The notes below the pieces were generated by a model that saw only the letters and a list, made by a program, of their open reading frames with translations, had not been told where the DNA came from and made no database searches. Both the position numbers and the translations under genes were made by a program. Positions 9,998-21,765 of a stretch of 64,000 nucleotides of DNA are shown here, in pieces. The stretch is from Macrolepiota albuminosa. Lineage: Eukaryota > Basidiomycota > Agaricomycetes > Agaricales > Agaricaceae. The DNA is taken from assembly GCA_027475525.1 (NCBI GenBank), contig JAMWFC010000034.1, positions 229,974 to 293,973 of the forward strand, in the 5' to 3' direction. Numbering within the stretch: the first letter of the stretch is position 1; each line of letters starts with the position of its first letter.

Positions 9998-12900
9998 TTA
10001 TGGAGTATAGCACTGTGTCCATCTTGTTCCAAATGCATAAGATGGAAAATTTACATGAAAAGAGCCATGACGTGAAATAATAAGAGTAGTATATGGGTTG
10101 TATAATGCACCAAAAATGTGATCAGGGACCCACATTAGTTGTTGTCGAGTCACATATTGCACAATCCACCCTTGAAAGCTCTTGGTCCAGATATTAAGTT
10201 GTTCATCAGTGAAGGCATTCCATATCATTATAGATGGATTATCTGAGCCATAAAAAATGCACTTGTCATCAGGTAGAAATGCAACATATCTGACTTTCAA
10301 AGTGTGCTTATCTATCTGTGCACCATTAGAGGCATTCCAAAGGTTCATAGATTGATTATGTGACTTAGAGCAAATGTACTGGCCATTAGAAACATATACA
10401 ACAGATGTAACAGAAGAAGTGTGGCCATTCAGCTCCCATAGCTGTACACCATTGAAGGCATTCCACACTCTTACAGAACAATCATCTGAGCCAGAGACAA
10501 TGCATTTGCCATCAGATGAAAATGCAACAGATGTGACAGAAGAAATGTGGCCATTGAGTTTCTGCAGCTGTGTACCATTAGAAATATCCCACACTCTGAC
10601 AGACTTGTCAAATGAGCCAGAGACAATGCATTTGCAATCTGGTGAAAATGCAACAGATGTCACAAAATCAGTGTGGCCATTCAGCTCCTGCAGCTGTGCA
10701 CTATTGGAGGCATCCCACATTCTTACAGACTTGTCAAATGAGCCAGAGACAATGCACTTGCCATCAGGTGAAAATGCAACAGATGTGACAGAAGAAGTGT
10801 GGCCATTTAGCTCTTGCAGCTGTGCACTATTAAAGACATCCCACACCTTTATAGACCCATCATATGAGCCAGAAACAATGGATTTGCCATCAGGTGAAAA
10901 TGCAACAGATAAGACAGAAGAGGTGTGACTATTCAGTTCCTGCAGCTGGACACCATTAGAGGCATCCCACACTTTTACAGACTTATCACTTGAGCCAGAA
11001 ACAATGTACTTGCCATCAAGTGAAAATGCAACAGATTTAACTTCAGAAGTGTGGACATTCAGCTCCTGCAGCTGTGCATCATTGGAGATATCCCATACTC
11101 TTATAGACTCATCTAATGAGCCAGAGACAATGCACTTGCCATCAGGTGAGAATGCAACAGATGTGACAAAGGAAGTGTGGCCATTTAGCTTCTGAAGCTG
11201 TGCACCATTAGAGGCATTCCATATCCTTACAAAATTATCATTTGAGCCAGAGACAATGCACTTGCTATCAGGTGAAAATGCAACAGATGTGACATGATCA
11301 GTATGCCCATTCAGTTCTTGCAGCTGTGTACCATTAGAGACATCCCACATTCTTACAGAGTCATCATATGAGCCAGAGACAATGCACTTGCCATCAGGTG
11401 AGAATGCAACAGATGTGACAAAAGAAGTGTGTCCATTCAGCTCCTGCAGCTGTGCACCATTAGAGGCATTCCATATCCTTACAGAATAATCATGTGAGCC
11501 AGAGACAATGCACTTGCCATCAGGCGAGAATGCAACAGATGTGACAGAAGAAGTGTGGCCATTCAGCTCTTGCAGCTGTGCACCATCAGTGGCATCCCAC
11601 ACCTTCATAGACTTATCATATGAGCCAGAGACAATGCACTTGCCATCAGGTGAAAATGCAACAGATGTGACAAAATCAGTGTGGCCATTTAGCTCTTGCA
11701 GCTGTGCACTATTAAAGACATCCCACACCTTTATAGACCCATCATATGAGCCAGAAACAATGGATTTGCCATCAGGTGAAAATGCAACAGATAAGACAGA
11801 AGAGGTGTGACTATTCAGTTCCTGCAGCTGGACACCATTAGAGGCATCCCACACTTTTACAGACTTATCACTTGAGCCAGAAACAATGCACTTGCTATCA
11901 GGTGAAAATGCAACAGATGTGACAAAAGAAGTGTGGCCATTCAGCTCCTGCAGCTGTGCATCATTGGAGATATCCCATACTCTTATAGACTTGTCTGATG
12001 AGCCAGAGACAATGTACTTGCTATCAGGTGAAAATGCAACAGATGTGACATATTCAGTATGCCCATTCAGTTCCTGCAGCTGTGTACCATTAGAGACATC
12101 CCACACCCTTACAGACTTGTCGTTTGAGCCAGAAACAATGCACTTGCAATCAGGTGAAAATGCAACAGATGTAACATAATCAGTGTGGCTATTCAGCTTC
12201 TGCAGTTGTGCACCATTAGAGGCATCCCACATTCTCACAGAGTTGTCAAATGAACCAGAGACAATGTACTTGCTATCAGATGAAAATGCAACAGATGTGA
12301 CAGAAGAAAAGTGGCCATTTAGCTCTTGCAGCTGTGCATTATTGGAGATATCCCATACTCTTATAGACTTGTCTGATGAGCCAGAGACAATGTACTTGCT
12401 ATCAGGTGAAAATGCAACAGATGTGACATATTCAGTATGCCCATTCAGTTCCTGCAGCTGTGCACCATTAGAGGCATCCCACACCTTTATAGACCTATCA
12501 TATGAGCCAGAAACAATGGACTTGCCATCAGGTGAAAATGCAACAGATAAGATAAAAGAGGTGTGCCCATTCAGTTCCTGCAGCTGGATACCATTAGAGG
12601 CATCCCACACCTTCACAGACCTATCTCTTGAGCCAGAGACAATGCATTTGCCATCTGCTGAAAATGCAACACACATTACATCTGATTCTTCTAATATATT
12701 GATCTTTGACAGTGTATATTTTTTATTGCTTGTAATTGATGGGATGTTACAGAATTTCTTCTTCCATCCTTGTGACAACACACTATCCTCTGGCCATGTT
12801 GCTAAGGCTGAGATGTATAAATGTGGTGTTGACAAAGCTGCTGGACTAGCAGCAAAATGAGCTACAAAGTTGGCTGCTTCATCAATCTTCTGAATAAGAT

Positions 12901-15900
12901 ATGATTTGCTTTCTTGGTTCTATTTGCATTGCATCAATTATAGAATAGAATTATGTTGAAAAGTTTTACCTTTTTTATACTGTCATGCACTTGTTGCAGC
13001 ATAGTATGACATTTTTTTGATGACTTTAAAAGATTCATAGTTTCTATCCAAAAAAGCACTTGAATATCAAGAAACCTTTCCAAGTTGTACTGAAGTGTCT
13101 GATATTTGTTAGTTGCAGCTTTGAACATGTGTCCAGCCCAGTGCTGACAAGCATACTGAAGTACTTCTGAAATTCTTTCTTCGACCAATACGTCAAGATT
13201 GGTTATTTCTGAATCCAAAAGAAATGATGAAGGCATGCTGCACATGTCAAAGTGCAGATTTTTCATCATAATGTTAAAGCAATGCAAGGTAAGAATTGCA
13301 TGATGAGCTGATGCATTACAAGACAAGTTTCTAGTATTATTTGAAGATTTGTTTGATAATCTCAGAGAAATTGTAGAAGATTCTTTCTGATATAAAAGAA
13401 AGTCAGGAAATGAAGCATGATACCAGAAGATGTAGTCATCTTTTTTGTAGAGCACAGCATGGAGCCTTTCAACAATGTCATTAGCTTGCTGTTGTAAAAC
13501 TCTCATATCTTGAGTATCAGCTTTAGAATGCAATGCTGCTGCAACAGAAGTAGATATGCGCTCTTCTGCACAAAGAATTGTATGTAGAATTTCTAGACGA
13601 TCAGCAAAAAACATCTCTGAGCCTCCACTAAATGCTTCTGATAATATTGTATCATAGAAATCATTAATTAAAAATGTTGTATCAGAAGAATCTGAGAATT
13701 TTGCATTACTAGTAGAATCAAGCAATTTTTTCATGATGATAGGCTGCTCTTCTGGAATGCCAGATGAAATGTAATTTACTGCTGTGAAAGCATAAATAAA
13801 GAGACCATTGGCTTTATCTCCAAGCTTCCTAAGTTCTTTTGTATTTTGAAATACTGGAAGTGCATCATTTAAATATGTCATAATATCTGTATCAGCCTCC
13901 TTGTGAGAGACATGATGAAGATGACAAACTGAGTCAGGTGGAAAGGTCTTGCACAATGCTTCAACCTTAGGATCTGGTCGGCTTGTAACAAGAAACTTGA
14001 AACCATGCAAATATCCCTCTTTAATAGTCAAAAGCAGTTTCTGGAGAAATTCTAGACCTTTGTGATTATCAATTTCATCCAAAGCATCAATAACAATTAA
14101 ATATGGAGGTAGATTTAAAGAGCTGCTAGAATGAGCTTTTTTCCAAGGCTCTATCCAGAGGTCTTGTATTTGTTTGTTCAATTGCTTGTTAGCTGAATCC
14201 TTGCTTGTAGCTGGTAAAGCTTTAAGAAAAAGCATTGAGTGATAAGCTAGCTGATACACAAGAGTAGGAATGATATTTTTCTGTTGTCTTGTTTCTTCAA
14301 ACTGCCGAGAGCAGAAAAAACTGGCTTTGAAAGTAGCCAATACATCATTGTCCTTTTCAAATCTTTGAGCTATAGTATAAGCAATAGTGGACTTTCCTGA
14401 TCCTGCATGACCAGTGAGCCAAAAGACCTGTGGACTATTAGCTGTTACATCTTGAACCCAAGTAGAAATTTGTTCAAGTATTGCAACACGTGTGCCTTTG
14501 GTGCAAGACTGGCGAAATAATGTTGGCACATTATCGTGATGAGTATCATGCATAGCTTTATAAGCACAAGGCCAGCTGTCTAGTTGCAATTTCTAAAACT
14601 CATGTTAATTCAGAGCATGACTTTCTGCATATAACTTACATCAAGTTTAGATTCCAACTTATATATATTCTGATCAATTTTCAGACTCAGTTTCATCTTA
14701 AACACCAATTAAAAACTTTTAATTATATATGTAATTAATCATACCTGAAAAATATTTAGTTCTTGATCAATATTCTTGAAAATATCATTTATGTTTGACT
14801 TGTCCTCTTCATTTTCCAAAAGTTTCTTCCATGTTGCTTTTGTCGATATCATATCAATTTGTTTCAAGTTTTTTAAAAGTTTGCTGTAGGATATTAGCCT
14901 TGGAAAGTTCAAACAATACTGCTCATACCCAGCAAAGGCTTCAATTAGATAATCCAAGTTCTTGTCCCCACTGTTAACCAGAGTATCACACACAGCGACC
15001 AAATGATCATTAATTCTGGTCATCAAATCATCCACATCATTTTTATTCTCACTAACAGCCTATAATGATTTTTGAAGCAACTGTTCCACAATAAAGGAAG
15101 ACAAACCCACATTTTTGAGCTCAATAAGAGAATTGAGCACACCAACAGGAATTTGAAGAGAGGTTCCACCCACAACTTTCTCAGCTTTTTTCAAGAAAAG
15201 CTCAACGCCATTCCAAACTTTTTTTAACCCATCCCTTAACTCGTCTGAGATGTTTGAAAGAAAAGTTAAGAGACACCTATTGAACAGGTAATGATAACTT
15301 ACTACGATGAACTCCTTCTGCCAATGCAGAAGGCTGAGAAGGATCCACATGAGTTATATTCACTTTGAAGGTTGTTCAAGCCTCAGTAGATTAATGAGAT
15401 GGAATGAATACTAACTTGATGTGTTGCCTTCAGTGGGAAATGAAGATACTGGATAGATGGAGGTAGGTCCTTTGGTGTGTGAAGCAATGGATACAAATGC
15501 CTAGTATCTTAATCACTTACCAGTATCTGATGCTACGGGAGTTGTAGTCGTCTCCATCGGCGTGGATCCTTTCAAGTGTTCAGACTTGACACAATGAATA
15601 GAATGAATGAACAGGTCTCACCGAGTCCATCTCTCATATTTGACAAAGCAGTTGCTGAACACATAGAAGCAGGAATTTGGGCTGTGATAGAATTGATATA
15701 CTTATTGCAGTCTCTTCAGTTATTTGTTTGATTACTCACAGTTATTACTTTCACGAGTCAGAGAGGCAGTGAGTTGCAAAGTATCTCCGGCAGTAGATCC
15801 TGGAGTGCGTGATCTTCAGCAGTAAAGTTAGGAATGCACGAATACTCACCAGATACACCTTCTTCTGTATCTAGCAGAACAGCCGACGGAAGTAAGTGCG

Positions 15901-16178
15901 TGGGAGCTCAATTGTGGATTTAGACGCTTGCAACGACTACGATGACGGATGTACTTACCAGCACCTGAGGAGCCCGGGATAGATGAAACCTGGTTTGAAG
16001 AGACATTTTCCAAATTGTTCACGCGAGAAGAGTTAGAAATTTCCAAGAGAGAAACGGGGGAAGATGCCTTGGAGGCACCCACCCGAGGCAATAAATTACG
16101 ACCTTTAGCAAACACTGAGCGAAACCCTTGAATGAAACGTCGCCTCCTTGAGGTCTTGTCGTTCTGGGCAGTAGACAT
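9998..16178 (-). CDS. NACHT-WD40 NLR-like protein (NWD family), multi-exon
   Basis: Large fungal NLR-type gene; relatives act in non-self recognition and programmed cell death. The ATG is at 16178 and exon 1 runs 16178-15959. Several very short exons follow down to about 15300. Supported exons are 15244-15111, 15059-14745, 14696-14640, 14592-12970 (NACHT) and 12889-9998 (WD40). The NACHT exon has a Walker A motif (G-H-A-G-S-G-K-S-T) and a Walker B motif (L-I-V-I-D-A-L-D-E-I-D). The last intron (12969-12890, 80 nt) joins it to A-A-N-F-V-A-H-F-A and the propeller. I count 20 WD40 repeats of 42 aa (126 bp), about 18 of them nearly identical, ending in a non-repeat tail. The small N-terminal exons are uncertain in number and phase. 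No death-effector fold was recognised at the N-terminus. Confidence 0.85.
10370..12690 (-). repeat. 126-bp coding minisatellite (WD40 array)
   Basis: About 20 tandem 126-bp units encode the propeller repeats. A block of about 210 bp starting at 10799 reappears nearly unchanged at 11681, an offset of 882 bp or exactly seven units. Differences between units concentrate at a few codons, such as the two residues before V-T-S-V-A-F. This is what unequal crossing-over or gene conversion produces. Confidence 0.9.
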
Positions 16179-17980
16179 ATTCAATGAGCAATAGAGCGAT
16201 AAACTGCAAGCAAGATGGACGATGATGATAAAGAACGGTTGCCACGAGTACACCTGTCATATCTTGTGCGACATTGATTTCTATCCAAATATGGTCGAGG
16301 GTTTCTCATCCCCATTCTCACAATTGGCAAGGCTGGGCTGTGCATGCGACGTATGTCATTGTCATTTGCAAACAACGTGGAAAGATCTGTCTTTCTAAGA
16401 TCTCGAAGTTTCTGCTTATGATTCTCTTTCCTCGTCTCTCGAATCTCCATTCACGGGAATCCAAAAATCTAACCATCGAGACGATCAGCCAAGAACCAGT
16501 AAACTGATTATGCAGATTTACTCTTGCGGAGTGAACCTTCACCCATAGAACGTGACGCACAAGGTAAGGCGGTTTCGACAAAGGCGCATATATTTTTACT
16601 GTCCTTGAATTTATTTTATTCCCTGTCAATTGTCGTACTCGCCCACTCGGGCGGCTTTCGCAAGCTGCCTGCCAGAATACCCCTGCCGGGAGGAACTTGG
16701 GTGCGTGAAACGAGAAGAATATGGGGCTAATGACCGGATAGGAGAGATTGAGAATGGGGGCTCTGATGTCGTTCAAGGCCAGAGAATGAGCACTAGATGC
16801 ACTCGGCTTCTGAGAGCTTTCCTCCGTCACCAAATACTCCAAAGGCAAAATTTGTTTCGTAACACACGAGACGGAGTATGCGGGAATGATCACCTGAAAC
16901 CGTGAATAAGTGAAATAGTCAGAAAAAAACCCACTTTGTATTGGTCGCATGTGAAATATCAGCTATCTCGTAACTCAAGGCAACTAATGGGGCCTTCGGA
17001 ATTACCATCCAAGTCGATTAGGACCATGACCATTGAAATTTAGGACCGCGTTGGTGCATAACTAATTCCCTGTTTGACTCGACGAACGCGAGAGTGAGCA
17101 TCTGACTCACGGATTTCAAAGAGGCTTTGGCTTTGGAGGCGTTCTAACAACCACTCACGCAGGCTGTATGGATATCCAAGAAGAAAAGATACGTTGACGC
17201 CAAGAAGGTTAGTTCTTGAAGGTTGAATGGCAGGGGCTGTTACAACAAAGTCAAGGGTGTTCTGGAGATGCCAAATTGCATGGACGACGGGATAGTATTG
17301 TTCCGATAGTTAAACATAAAAAATTCGACAAAACGTGTTTATTTCTCCCACAGACCGTACCTGCAGGAATGTCGAATGACCAAGGCCTAAAAGAAAGAAA
17401 TCAGCAGCAGGCCGGCAGGCGAAAATAACGAGACTTCGTAACTTCTTCTTTCCAATCTCGATTGACATCTTCTCCAAGATACTCGACTTGGCCCTTTTGC
17501 TCCCAGTCAGATCCTCCCTCGCTCGCGTTCCTGGCTGCTCATCAAATCGTCGCCTTGATTCCACAAGAAGGCATAGTCTAGACGTGCTTGATATACCGAC
17601 AAACTCGTCTGAGGCCTTGTTGTGAACGTACACAACAGAGGACGCGGCTATATGCAGATGACACGGCTTGTTTTAGCATTTCGTAGATAGATATGCATAT
17701 AATGACTTGTTAACGTGTTGGCAGCACTAGTTAAAACAAATACAGTAAGGGACCTTGAGGAATCGTGTCAAGCGTGCTAGAGTATAGTGAACTAAATTCT
17801 GAAATGAATCGCTTACTTGTTCTCAGCGACGCACGCCGACTCTCCTTTGTAGCGATCTCTGCTCCCAGGAGAGATCTGGCTTGCTTCCTATTCGAGCGGG
17901 ACACTCAAGTTGTCCTCCAGTCCCAGGCCTGTCTCGTACAGCTGTCTTCTCTCCACTAGTGCAATCATCCAGGCCCATAC
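16179..17980. other. Upstream region of the NLR gene, no recognised gene
   Basis: About 1.8 kb. The part next to 16178 should contain the NLR promoter. A 210-aa minus-strand frame (16950-16318) and several shorter ones are open, but none resembles a known family or shows convincing splice sites. A real small gene here cannot be excluded. Confidence 0.35.
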
Positions 17981-17989
17981 TAAACCATC

Positions 17990-18583
17990 ATCCCGCCTCT
18001 TTGATGCCTTATCCTAGACCACGCTTGGTCGTCTCCAATCTGCAAGACGAACGCGACGTGTTCTCTAGTATACGCGCCCACACTGAAGATCTGACGAGAC
18101 CTCCAACGCGCATACGACGGATACGTGGAACACATGTGAAGTCCAAAGTTGTTCAGCGTTCTGCCTGCCCGGTCGCCGTTATACAATACGACCTATATGA
18201 TGACGAGTGCGTTGAATGCGTGCTTCGCTGCAGAAAAGAGGGCTAAATCGTTTCTCTACCAGAGACCAACACTTACCCCATCCTCAAGGCGGACCACATG
18301 TCCTCATCATCCCATATAAACTTTGTGAGAGCGTCTAGGTGATGGGTGGCTGCAGCATCCCTCACGCTAGCAAACTAACAGAGACACCCTGTTTGCAATC
18401 GCAGTTCGAACAAGGCTTGATGAATAGCTCGCGAACACGTCGCACAATGACCGGCCACTGCGAAAACATGCAGAGGGTTCGGCTACATTGTTCGAGGTCT
18501 TTCAAGATGACGGATTGGTAAAGAACAGAAGCGAGAAGACTCGATCGAAGATAAACATTAACATGAAAAACACATTTTTCCAT
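17990..18583 (-). pseudogene. F-box-type protein, decayed fragment
   Basis: The minus strand at 18550-18400 reads V-L-Y-Q-S-V-I-L-K-D-L-E-Q-C, then V-R-R-V-R-E-L-F-I-K-P. This pattern recurs after the F-box in many agaricomycete F-box/LRR proteins. About 30 codons further on, in another frame, comes L-D-A-L-T-K-F-I-W-D-D-E-D-M-W-S-A-L-R-M, again typical, followed by a plausible GT donor. Beyond it only scattered similarity and stops occur. The N-terminal F-box itself is not visible and the 5' side ends against the rearranged fragment at 18768. The assignment rests on remembered family patterns. Confidence 0.5.
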
Positions 18584-18767
18584 GACTCGCAGTCAAACAA
18601 GGGCTTGAAACAAGCCAAAGCAATCTCGATGAGGTCACCGGGCGCTTGTGCGAGTGATTGTCGAGGAATACGGCGTAGTCCAAAACATGATAGTTCGAGA
18701 CAGAGGCACTCCAGCACAACTCTGCTTGGGCGTTGTATAACCTGTCAAGAGAATTCGGACAGGAATA

Positions 18768-19085
18768 GTAGTATGCGGCGCAGATAAAGAAGAGGGCGAG
18801 GACGGTGAATGCGGTGTCGAGGATGCGGAAGATGTCAGTGGAGGAGAGGTGGGAGACGGAGACAAGGGAGACGACGAGCGGCGACGGCGGGCCGGATGTG
18901 TGGAAGGCAGGAGGGATGCAGAATGCGGTGGCGAGAGCGTAGGAGAGCTGTGCGGAGAGAAGGAGAACGAGAGGGAGGTGCGCGGCGACAGGAGGGGTTT
19001 CTCAGACGAAGGGTGTGACGCAGGTGACAGCTGGAAGAGACAGGCAGTGGTGGCGAGGGTGGCAACAATGGACACAAGGAACACA
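18768..19085 (-). pseudogene. Partial duplicate of the membrane protein gene
   Basis: This segment matches 5042-5366 of the membrane gene with high identity and a few small differences, including a deletion of a few bases near 18980. It carries part of the fourth membrane segment onward, with no start or tail. At 19086 it joins directly to sequence matching about 6370-6420, which lies roughly 1 kb further upstream in the original locus. Two separated pieces of one locus are therefore fused here. The junction does not look like a splice junction. Confidence 0.85.
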
Positions 19086-19139
19086 CTGAAAAGATGACAC
19101 TTGCATAACCCGATGGCGTGAGGCATTCAGTGCTCCACG
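19086..19139. repeat. Fragment matching the 6376-6529 unit
   Basis: Contains AAAGATGACACTTGCAT and GATGGCGTGAGGCATTCAGT as in the unit at 6376, with a small deletion between them. It diverges after CTCCACG. Confidence 0.8.
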
Positions 19140-19516
19140 AGCAGCCCCTGCAATGCGGAGCTCGCCCACTTTTCCCCACACTGAAATTTCCTCAGCGCCC
19201 TTACAAATGTGGGAACCGCATGGCCGGAGGGGCGTATCTTGACGTGTGACTTGGGTGTGACTTTCAGCTCGCGAATTCAAACCATCATCTGGTTTTCTCG
19301 CTCCCTATCCTTAGGTAGCAGTTTCGTCGAATTTCGTCGAGTTGTGGTGTCATTATACCCTCAACCGCAGTTATCGTAAACTACCGTTTCTTGTATCACT
19401 TTCCTTTCGAGTTAGATACAATTATCCAGCTTTCTGTACTCTATTTCCTTTGTGTTTCTCATCATTCTTCCTCTCCTCTTGTCCTCGCTCGTTGGTCTTT
19501 TTGTTATTCGTGTTCC
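19140..19516. other. Leader region of the old retroelement ORF
   Basis: About 380 bp between the rearranged fragment and the ATG at 19517. Nothing was recognised. It may include the 5' non-coding end of the retroelement that begins at 19517. Confidence 0.3.
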
Positions 19517-20003
19517 ATGGCCAATGAGGGCTCTCGCGTGCATGTTGTCAGATTAGTTCCTCTGGGTACCTCTTGCACTCTGCGACCATCTTTGGTGATT
19601 TCTGTGAATGACACACCTCTTGCTGACCCGCCAGGCATTACCCCTGGTGAAGGCGTTGATATTAGGGAGGGATCGACAAGAAATGTGTTGGATGATGATG
19701 CACCGGACGATACTTTGGGTCTTAGGAAAGAGCGCTCCCCGACGCCCCACCCGGGCCCTGCTATGCAGGTCTCCACTTCTCCTTCCCACCCTCCTCCAAA
19801 GCGATCCAAATCTTGGAAGTCTCAGAGTTCACGTCCTGACAATTATCGGGATATATCCCCAAGTGTGGCAGATGAATATATGTGCAATTCTGTTCTAGTT
19901 TTTGCAAATGCTGGCAATTTGTGCACACTGGGTCCTGCACCGAGACAGGCTTGCCCCGTTTTGCCTCAACAAACCCCCAATGCGGCAAAAATCCCTTCAA
20001 ATA

Positions 20004-20282
20004 TGTTGGAGTGTGATAAGTGTGACGACGTGAAGGGTACCACGGACACAACCACAGGGCCAGCTGAGGCCACCCGCTTCCTTTGTGCTAATACATATAT
20101 ATATATCAAGCTACGGTTATCGTACCCTCAGTTCCGTTTACGTGTTCTGAGGGTACGCCAATTACAATACTCTGTTTATCGTACCACATACTAACATCGT
20201 ACCTAGACTAGTGCTTACCACGTATTTGTCTAGGTGTTGGTCGCACCTGGGATTAACTTGCTGCTGCGTAAGGGTTCCAACA
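20004..20282 (+). repeat. 5' LTR of the Copia element (279 bp)
   Basis: Runs TGTTGGAGTGTGATAAG to GGGTTCCAACA. An alternating TA run near 20094-20107 may serve as the TATA element. It lacks 62 bp found in both downstream LTRs. Confidence 0.92.
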
Positions 20283-20294
20283 GGTTATGGGCCT
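20283..20294 (+). promoter_or_regulatory. Primer binding site, probable half-tRNA initiator Met
   Basis: The bases directly after the LTR, GGTTATGGGCC, complement a tRNA anticodon stem-loop carrying CAU rather than a tRNA 3' end. Internal cleavage of initiator tRNA-Met to prime cDNA is known for Drosophila copia and yeast Ty5. The match here is inferred by eye. Confidence 0.6.
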
Positions 20295-20508
20295 ATTCTG
20301 AGCATACCTTCTTGTGTCGTCACTGCTCCCATTGGAACTCTGTTTAACCGACACCGATCGCGCCGGATCTGTGCCTTGCTCGGAGCTGTCCTCCGTCCCC
20401 TTGTCCCTCCCTAGTCGGGAAAACCGTAGCCGAGCCACGCTCGGATAATCTTATTGTCCCAGAAGATAACAAATCACAGTTCCCCTTTCACCATATCACC
20501 CTTGGCTT

Positions 20509-21765
20509 ATGACTATTGACTCCAAGATGTCCATCACCGATGCTACTGCTCCTTCCGTGCGAGCCATTTCCGTCCGCGGCACGGAATGGAAGCATGACAA
20601 GTTCTCCCAAACCTCACCCAGTGCCAACTTTAACAGGTGGTCGAAGGCACTGGAAATTCATCTTTCCCTGCTAGGCCTTAAGTTCTATGTCTTCAGGGTG
20701 TACGTACCCTGCCCTGATGCCTTGACTGAGCCTGTGGCGCATAGCAACTGGGTTGCTAATGATGACCTTGCGCGGGCCGTCATCCTCACAGTGCTTGATG
20801 ACTCAGAGTACGAGGGACTAGATGAGGCGACGACTGCAGCAGCCCTCTACGACACAGTAAAATCAAGGGCGGAAGGCGAAGGACCGGTGCGCATGGTCGC
20901 TCTGATGCAGGAGGTTCTAAAGATTCAGTGCACTCCAAGCAAATCGCTTACTGTCACTGCAAAGAGGATCTGCGACATAGTCCATTGCATATTCGCCATC
21001 AAAGCCCTAGATGAAGATATCTTCAAATGTGTCATGCTCCTTAACAGCCTTAACGATCCGCAATACGCTTCCCTCCAGGCACAAGTCTCGCGGGGACTTG
21101 CTGATGCAACAGCCAAAATGCCCTACACCTCTGATAACATTTGCAAACTCATGGAAACCATGCAGAATCTCACCAGCCTGAAAGCCCCCGCCCCTGGCTT
21201 GTCTACTGATACAGCACTCGCAGCCGCAACACGAGGACGCTGGCGCTCACAGAAACCCTGGCTCCCCGGACATACCCATCATGCTGGTGCCAAGTGCTGC
21301 ACGACGTGTGCAACACACGGCCGGTCCTGTGGCGGACACGAAGCGCCCTACTGTGCACATCCCGGCGGTGCCATGGAGAAGCAAGGTTTTGAAGCTGCAC
21401 GGAGTGCAGCCCGTGCCGCTAATCCACCAGCAGCTGTGCAGATACCGAGAAATAAGGGTCCCTCTGCAGGGGGAAAAGCATACACTCAGTTGACGGGTCC
21501 ACAAGGAAAGGTCTATCTGGTAGAGGACGACGCCCTTGGGAAGCTACAGACCCTAACCACTGTGCCAACATCGGCCGGCTTCGCAGGCCTGGCCACAGAC
21601 AACTTGCCCACTGGCTCCACTACGATCGACAATACCGAATGGGAGGGCTGGATGGCAATCATTGAGGAGGAGGGCGACTTCAAAGCATCAGTTGATTGGC
21701 GACAGAACTCAGGAGGAGCTGATCAATGTAATTCAGCAATGATCATGCCACTCAGCCAGTGTTAA
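20509..21765 (+). CDS. Copia Gag
   Basis: A 418-aa capsid protein that would form the virus-like particle. Residues from about 70 to 210 look like a Copia gag core. A cysteine-histidine segment (C-T-T-C...C-G-G-H-E-A-P-Y-C) near residue 265 stands where a CCHC knuckle is expected, but with unusual spacing. It ends at TAA 21763-21765. The next codons continue in frame into the protease, so the stop separates gag from pol. This could be a mutated sense codon or a regulated stop; other decay in the element favours mutation. Confidence 0.8.
   Translation: MTIDSKMSITDATAPSVRAISVRGTEWKHDKFSQTSPSANFNRWSKALEIHLSLLGLKFYVFRVYVPCPDALTEPVAHSNWVANDDLARAVILTVLDDSEYEGLDEATTAAALYDTVKSRAEGEGPVRMVALMQEVLKIQCTPSKSLTVTAKRICDIVHCIFAIKALDEDIFKCVMLLNSLNDPQYASLQAQVSRGLADATAKMPYTSDNICKLMETMQNLTSLKAPAPGLSTDTALAAATRGRWRSQKPWLPGHTHHAGAKCCTTCATHGRSCGGHEAPYCAHPGGAMEKQGFEAARSAARAANPPAAVQIPRNKGPSAGGKAYTQLTGPQGKVYLVEDDALGKLQTLTTVPTSAGFAGLATDNLPTGSTTIDNTEWEGWMAIIEEEGDFKASVDWRQNSGGADQCNSAMIMPLSQC

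Noticed and set aside
10374..12860. Series of plus-strand ORFs with repeated T-M-H-L-P-S-G-E-N-A-T-D motifs
   Set aside because: Exact complement of the WD40 repeats on the minus strand; the repetition comes from the real gene.
16318..16950. 210-aa minus-strand open frame upstream of the NLR gene
   Set aside because: No recognisable domain, no conserved start context and overlaps other open frames; could be chance. Transcript evidence would be needed.
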